From MGBC114079 sp964531385 (GTDB lineage Bacteria > Bacillota > Clostridia > Lachnospirales > CAG-274): a DNA stretch of 64,000 bases. The notes beneath the pieces were generated by a model that was given only the letters and a program-made list of their open reading frames with translations, was not told where the DNA came from and did no database searches. How positions within the stretch are numbered: the first letter of the stretch is position 1; the number at the start of each line of letters is the position of its first letter. The DNA is taken from contig CAZHGC010000012.1 in NCBI GenBank assembly GCA_964531385.1, forward strand, positions 10,958 through 74,957. Reading direction: 5' to 3'. This document shows positions 60,625 through 64,000 of the stretch, piece after piece. Made by a program: the position numbers and the translations under genes.

Positions 60625-61566
60625 ATGAGATATTTGGAAGATATTCACGAGGGCGAAGCAGTTGTTGGACATTATTTATGCAAACAAAAGCAATCTTTAA
60701 AATCGAGAGCGGGGAAAACATATTTATCGTTAAAGCTTCAAGACAAAACAGCAACTGTTGATGCAAAAGTTTGGGAGCTTAACCACAACATACAAAATTT
60801 TGAAGAAAACGATTTTATAAAAATTGATGCCCTTGTTTTGACATATCAAAACGAAATTCAACTTAATGTTCGAAAAATTAGAAAAAGTCAAGAGGGCGAA
60901 TATAACCCAATGGATTATATCCCCTGTACAGACAAAGATATTTCTGTTTTGTATACACAGTTTACAGATTATATTAAAACTATTTCAAATTCATACATAA
61001 AAACTTTGCTTGAAAATATTTTCATTAAAAATGATGAAATTTCGGAGGCTTTTAAAAAACATTCTGCTGCAAGAGCTATGCACCACAATTATATGGGTGG
61101 GCTTTTGGAACATTCTCTTTCGGTTACTCAAATTTGTGATTTTATGGCACCGAGATACAAATTTGTTAATCGTGATATTTTGGTTGCTGCGGCAATGTTG
61201 CACGATGTTGGAAAGATTTGGGAGTTATCGTCTTTTCCGGACAATGATTATACAGATAACGGTCAACTTCTTGGACATATTATTATTGGAACGGAGCTTA
61301 TTACTTCGGAAGCTGGAAAAATTTCAGGTTTTCCGGAGACGCTTAAAACTCTTTTGAAGCATTGTATTGTTGGTCATCATGGTGAATATGAATTTGGTTC
61401 TCCACAGCTTCCCAAAACGATTGAAGCGTTTATTTTACATTGTGCGGACAACACCGACGCAAAAATTAAAATGTTTGAAGATGTGCTTGAGAAAAACAGC
61501 ACACAGGGGCATTGGGCAGGGTTTTATAAACCTCTTGCGAGAAACGTTAGAGATTCGGAATTTTAA
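60625..61566 (+). CDS. yhaM: 3'-5' exoribonuclease YhaM family
   Basis: The 313-residue protein has an N-terminal OB-fold (residues 10-90, TYLSLKLQDKTATVDAKVW) and an HD phosphohydrolase domain with metal ligands in HHNYMGGLLEHSLSV, LHDVGKIWEL, GHIIIGTEL and HHGEYEFGS. This architecture is that of YhaM, a cytoplasmic 3'-5' exonuclease of RNA and single-stranded DNA. GGGAGGA precedes the ATG at 60625. The next two genes follow with almost no space, so they may be one transcript. Confidence 0.9.
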   Translation: MRYLEDIHEGEAVVGHYLCKQKQSLKSRAGKTYLSLKLQDKTATVDAKVWELNHNIQNFEENDFIKIDALVLTYQNEIQLNVRKIRKSQEGEYNPMDYIPCTDKDISVLYTQFTDYIKTISNSYIKTLLENIFIKNDEISEAFKKHSAARAMHHNYMGGLLEHSLSVTQICDFMAPRYKFVNRDILVAAAMLHDVGKIWELSSFPDNDYTDNGQLLGHIIIGTELITSEAGKISGFPETLKTLLKHCIVGHHGEYEFGSPQLPKTIEAFILHCADNTDAKIKMFEDVLEKNSTQGHWAGFYKPLARNVRDSEF

Positions 61567-61571
61567 TAAAT

Positions 61572-61868
61572 ATGAAAGAGAAAAAAATATCTGCCAATGA
61601 AATTAACAAATTTTGTTATTGCAATTATCAATGGTATTATGAAAAAGTTTATGGGGCTAAAGAAATTAGACGTTTAAATTTGGAATATTGCAAAGAAAAC
61701 GGGATTGAAAGCAAGGTTTCGAAAAATTTTTCAAGAGGACGTAAATTTCATAACCGATATATTTTAAAATATAAGATTAAAAAATTTTTCAAAATTTGTT
61801 TTATTTTTGGCTTTATACTTTTAATTTTATATTTTTTGAATTATTTTGATATTTTATTTTTGGTGTGA
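61572..61868 (+). CDS. N-terminal half of a split, membrane-anchored Cas4-like nuclease
   Basis: The 98-residue product begins with ISANEINKFCYCNYQWYYEK and has FSRGRKFHNRY near residue 58. Both resemble the N-terminal part of Cas4/Dna2-type PD-(D/E)XK proteins, which start with an element such as I-x-x-T-x-I-N-x-F-x-x-C-x-x-x-x-x-Y and then G-x-x-x-H. A single strongly hydrophobic helix (about 75-96) ends the protein. It lacks the PD-(D/E)XK core, which is encoded by the next gene in another frame. It starts five bases after yhaM and lacks a strong ribosome site. It may be a free subunit or half of a recently split gene. Confidence 0.6.
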   Translation: MKEKKISANEINKFCYCNYQWYYEKVYGAKEIRRLNLEYCKENGIESKVSKNFSRGRKFHNRYILKYKIKKFFKICFIFGFILLILYFLNYFDILFLV

Positions 61869-61872
61869 TTTT

Positions 61873-62415
61873 ATGATTTTTTATTTAATTATTTTTTGTG
61901 TGTTAATTATTTTTATTATACTTTTTAAAAATAAGGATATTAAAAAAGCGAAACCGAAGTTGCACCCTTTTGGTTATACGCTTATTTATACAGACCAAAA
62001 AATTAAATGCAGTGATGATGTTGTTGTTTCAAAGCTTTTGAAATCTGAAAAATTTGGAGTTCAGGGAAAGCCGGATTTTTTATATGAAAATTTTTTTGGG
62101 AAAATTATTCCGGTTGAACTTAAAAGCGGGAAAATTGGCGAAGAAAAGCTTCCTCATCTTGGAGATATGCTTCAACTTGCAACATATTTTATTATTGTTG
62201 AGGAAGTTTATGGGAAAAAGCCAAAATACGGAAATTTGATTTACAGCGATTATATGTTTAAAATAAAGAATACGAGAGAAATTCGCAAAGAGGTTTTGAA
62301 AACAATTAAAAAAATGAACAAAATGCTTGCAACAGGGGACGGCGAGGGTTGTTTTGATTTTGTTAAATGCCGACACTGCCTTTGTAAAAGCGTTTGTCAA
62401 TTTTATGGGAAGTGA
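61873..62415 (+). CDS. PD-(D/E)XK nuclease, Cas4-like, with N-terminal membrane helix
   Basis: The 180-residue product begins with a hydrophobic helix (2-20), then KNKDIKKAKPK, and a nuclease core with GKPDFLYENFFGKIIPVELKSGK, in which the aspartate of KPDF and the E-x-K of PVELKSG are the active-site residues. GDMLQLATYFIIVEE supplies the helix after it, and the C-terminus CRHCLCKSVCQFYG has the cysteines that hold an iron-sulfur cluster in Cas4. It begins four bases after the previous gene. The fragment before it supplies the N-terminal element and a second membrane helix. It is far from the CRISPR locus (about 12 kb), so a CRISPR role is doubtful. Confidence 0.72.
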   Translation: MIFYLIIFCVLIIFIILFKNKDIKKAKPKLHPFGYTLIYTDQKIKCSDDVVVSKLLKSEKFGVQGKPDFLYENFFGKIIPVELKSGKIGEEKLPHLGDMLQLATYFIIVEEVYGKKPKYGNLIYSDYMFKIKNTREIRKEVLKTIKKMNKMLATGDGEGCFDFVKCRHCLCKSVCQFYGK

Positions 62416-62419
62416 TTTT

Positions 62420-62560
62420 ATGAACAAAAGCGACAAAAAAGAAAAAGATGTTAAACCTATTAAATATACTGTTTCAAATTTAGAAAAAACGCTTAAACTC
62501 AGCAATGATGAAGTTATTGCCAAAGCTATCAGAGATTTATTGATAAGGGACAAAGAATGA
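62420..62560 (+). CDS. Small hypothetical protein
   Basis: The 46-residue frame starts at the ATG at 62420, four bases after the nuclease gene, and ends in an overlap with rlmD. It encodes a charged helix-rich peptide beginning MNKSDKKEKDVKPIKYTVSN. NLEKTLKLSNDEVIAKAIRD might be a short helix-turn-helix or ribbon-helix-helix fragment; I do not recognise it. The tight spacing on both sides supports translation. Confidence 0.5.
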   Translation: MNKSDKKEKDVKPIKYTVSNLEKTLKLSNDEVIAKAIRDLLIRDKE

Positions 62561-63924
62561 TGAAATTGATTAAAAACGAAGATTATATTATAAAAATTAA
62601 TGATATTGGAGAAAACGGCGAGGGAATTGGCAAAATTGACGATTTTGTTGTTTTTGTTGAAGGAGCTTTGCCAAACGAAGAGGTTTTGATAAAGCTTGTT
62701 AAGCTGAAAAAATCATATGGTTATGGAAAGCTTTTGGAGATTTTGAAAAAATCTCCTTTTAGAGTTGAGCCTGTTTGCAATTCTTTTAAAAGGTGCGGAG
62801 GGTGCTCGTTGCAACATTTGGAATATTCCGAACAGCTTAAATTTAAAACGAAGCTCGTTAGAGATAATTTGCAGAGAATTGGCGGGTTTTCAGATGTTTT
62901 TGTTGAAGATACTATCGGGCCGGAAAATCCTTATCATTATCGAAACAAAGCACAATTCCCCGTTGGAATTTCAAAAGACGGACTTTCGATTGGTTTTTTT
63001 GCACCAAGAAGCCACAATATAATTAATATTTCGAAATGTTTTATTCAAAACGAAATTAACGAAGAAATTATTTCAATTGTTAAAGAATTTATGCTTAAAT
63101 ATAATATTCCGCCATATGACGAAACGTCTCACAAAGGCGTTATTCGACACATTATGACGAGAACGGCGGTTGTTACCGGAGAAGTTATGGTTTGCATTAT
63201 TATAAACGGAAAAAAACTTCCGAAGGCGAGCATACTTGTTGAGATGCTTTGCAAAGTTTCGGGGGTTGTTTCGATTGTTTTAAACCACAACACAAAAAAA
63301 ACAAACGTCATTATGGGAGATGATATTTCAATTTTATACGGCAAAGGGTTTATCACAGATTTTATTGGTGATTTCAAATTTGAAATTTCTCCGCTTTCTT
63401 TTTTTCAAGTTAATCCTGTTCAAACGAAAGTTTTATATCAAACTGCCCTTGATTTTGCCGAATTGAGAGGAGACGAAACGGTTATTGACGCATATTGCGG
63501 AATTGGCACGATTTCTTTATTTATTTCACAAAAGGCAAAAAAAGTTATTGGCGTTGAAATTGTTCCGCAAGCGATTGATGATGCAAGGAGAAACGCAGAA
63601 ATTAACAATGTTTCGAATGTTGAATTTATTGTTGGAAAGTCGGAAGAGGTTATTCCAGAGTTATATGAAACAAAGGGGATTTTTGCAGATGTTTTGTTCC
63701 TTGACCCGCCAAGAAAGGGTTGTGATGAAAAGCTTATCGATATGATTTTGAAAATGCTTCCGCAAAAAGTTGTTTATGTTTCTTGCAATTCGGCTACGCT
63801 TGCAAGAGATTTGAAGTTGTTGGCGGGGGAATATGAGATTTGCCGAGTTCAGCCGGTGGATATGTTTTGTATGAGTTGGCATGTTGAGACGGTTGTGATT
63901 TTAAACAAGAAAAAGCGTATATAA
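62557..63924 (+). CDS. 23S rRNA (uracil-C5)-methyltransferase RlmD/RumA family
   Basis: The 455-residue enzyme methylates uracil in rRNA (or tRNA in some paralogues). A TRAM domain (about 8-65) is followed by the iron-sulfur cysteines in CNSFKRCGGCSLQH. The SAM-binding domain has DAYCGIGTISLF, and the catalytic cysteine lies in VSCNSATLARDL after the LDPPRKGCDEK motif. The start overlaps the small ORF before it by four bases, so translation is probably coupled. The name rlmD or rlmCD cannot be fixed without testing the target site. Confidence 0.9.
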   Translation: MMKLIKNEDYIIKINDIGENGEGIGKIDDFVVFVEGALPNEEVLIKLVKLKKSYGYGKLLEILKKSPFRVEPVCNSFKRCGGCSLQHLEYSEQLKFKTKLVRDNLQRIGGFSDVFVEDTIGPENPYHYRNKAQFPVGISKDGLSIGFFAPRSHNIINISKCFIQNEINEEIISIVKEFMLKYNIPPYDETSHKGVIRHIMTRTAVVTGEVMVCIIINGKKLPKASILVEMLCKVSGVVSIVLNHNTKKTNVIMGDDISILYGKGFITDFIGDFKFEISPLSFFQVNPVQTKVLYQTALDFAELRGDETVIDAYCGIGTISLFISQKAKKVIGVEIVPQAIDDARRNAEINNVSNVEFIVGKSEEVIPELYETKGIFADVLFLDPPRKGCDEKLIDMILKMLPQKVVYVSCNSATLARDLKLLAGEYEICRVQPVDMFCMSWHVETVVILNKKKRI

Positions 63925-64000
63925 TCGCTTTAATTATAAGAAATTTGAAAATTGCAATAGCAAATAGGAGACATCATAGCATCAAAATATAATATTTAAA

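Noticed and set aside
61572..62415. The Cas4-like pair as part of the CRISPR locus
   Set aside because: It lies over 12 kb away, and type II-A systems do not use Cas4; a housekeeping or DNA-uptake role is at least as likely.
1..64000. tRNA or rRNA genes
   Set aside because: I noticed no cloverleaf with a TTCGAAT-type T-loop or any rRNA-like conserved block; a tRNAscan run would settle it.

Overview
The window is low-GC, densely coded DNA from an endospore-forming, anaerobic member of the Clostridia (Firmicutes) that looks like a specialist pectin degrader. The taxonomic reading is an inference. It rests on AT-rich genes with AGGAGG-type Shine-Dalgarno sites, an alpha/beta-type small acid-soluble spore protein, a ferredoxin and a ferredoxin-type 2-oxoacid oxidoreductase, SLH and dockerin domains on secreted enzymes, and a type II-A CRISPR remnant. 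A pectinolytic gut clostridium such as Monoglobus or a relative would fit, but the species cannot be fixed from the sequence alone.

Layout. 1-6.3 kb holds housekeeping genes on the + strand (tilS end, hpt, a cell-wall amidase, recD2-like helicase, engB, a small membrane protein, coaX). 6.3-11.2 kb holds two minus-strand secreted proteins, one of them a 1127-residue CE12 + pectin methylesterase + dockerin enzyme, separated by unusual polypurine spacers. 11.7-20.4 kb is central metabolism (fba, guaB, a two-gene 2-oxoacid:ferredoxin oxidoreductase, a PanE-like reductase) ending in a MerR-type regulator. A 19-bp-spacer MerR-type promoter follows, then a 1487-residue pectin methylesterase + CE12 + dockerin enzyme with the opposite domain order. 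25-30.6 kb holds a small secreted protein, a cytidylate kinase-like protein, a spore protein, a ferredoxin and the TldD/TldE pair. 30.9-36.8 kb is a 1984-residue SLH-anchored PL9 pectate lyase.

37.3-49.4 kb is an accessory island. It contains a 410-bp perfect-looking tandem duplication of a TxpA/RatA-style type I toxin-antitoxin module, an ISAs1-family transposase scrap, a 2055-residue secreted GLUG-repeat protein, a decayed IS256-family element fused to the end of a six-repeat CRISPR array, and csn2-cas2-cas1 followed by a cas9 cut off at the RuvC-III motif. Immediately beyond the cut lies a second PL9-like lyase gene. 51.8-54.5 kb is a phospholipid operon (flippase-like protein, pssA, psd). 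54.6-60.5 kb holds a CE12 esterase with degenerate SLH repeats, a UDP-ManNAc dehydrogenase-type enzyme, and a secreted GH105 hydrolase with an N-terminal dockerin. 60.6-63.9 kb holds yhaM, a two-gene membrane-bound Cas4-like nuclease, a small ORF and rlmD.

The secreted enzymes fit one pathway. Methylesterases and acetylesterases strip pectin decorations, PL9 lyases cut the backbone to unsaturated oligomers, and GH105 removes unsaturated rhamnogalacturonyl ends. SLH domains tie some of these to the wall and dockerins could assemble others through cohesins that are not in this window. The strongest candidates for a second look are the duplicated type I toxin-antitoxin locus, the headless cas9 with intact adaptation genes, the MerR-type promoter in front of the giant pectinase, and the split membrane Cas4-like nuclease. 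All family assignments are from reading motifs; no database search was run.
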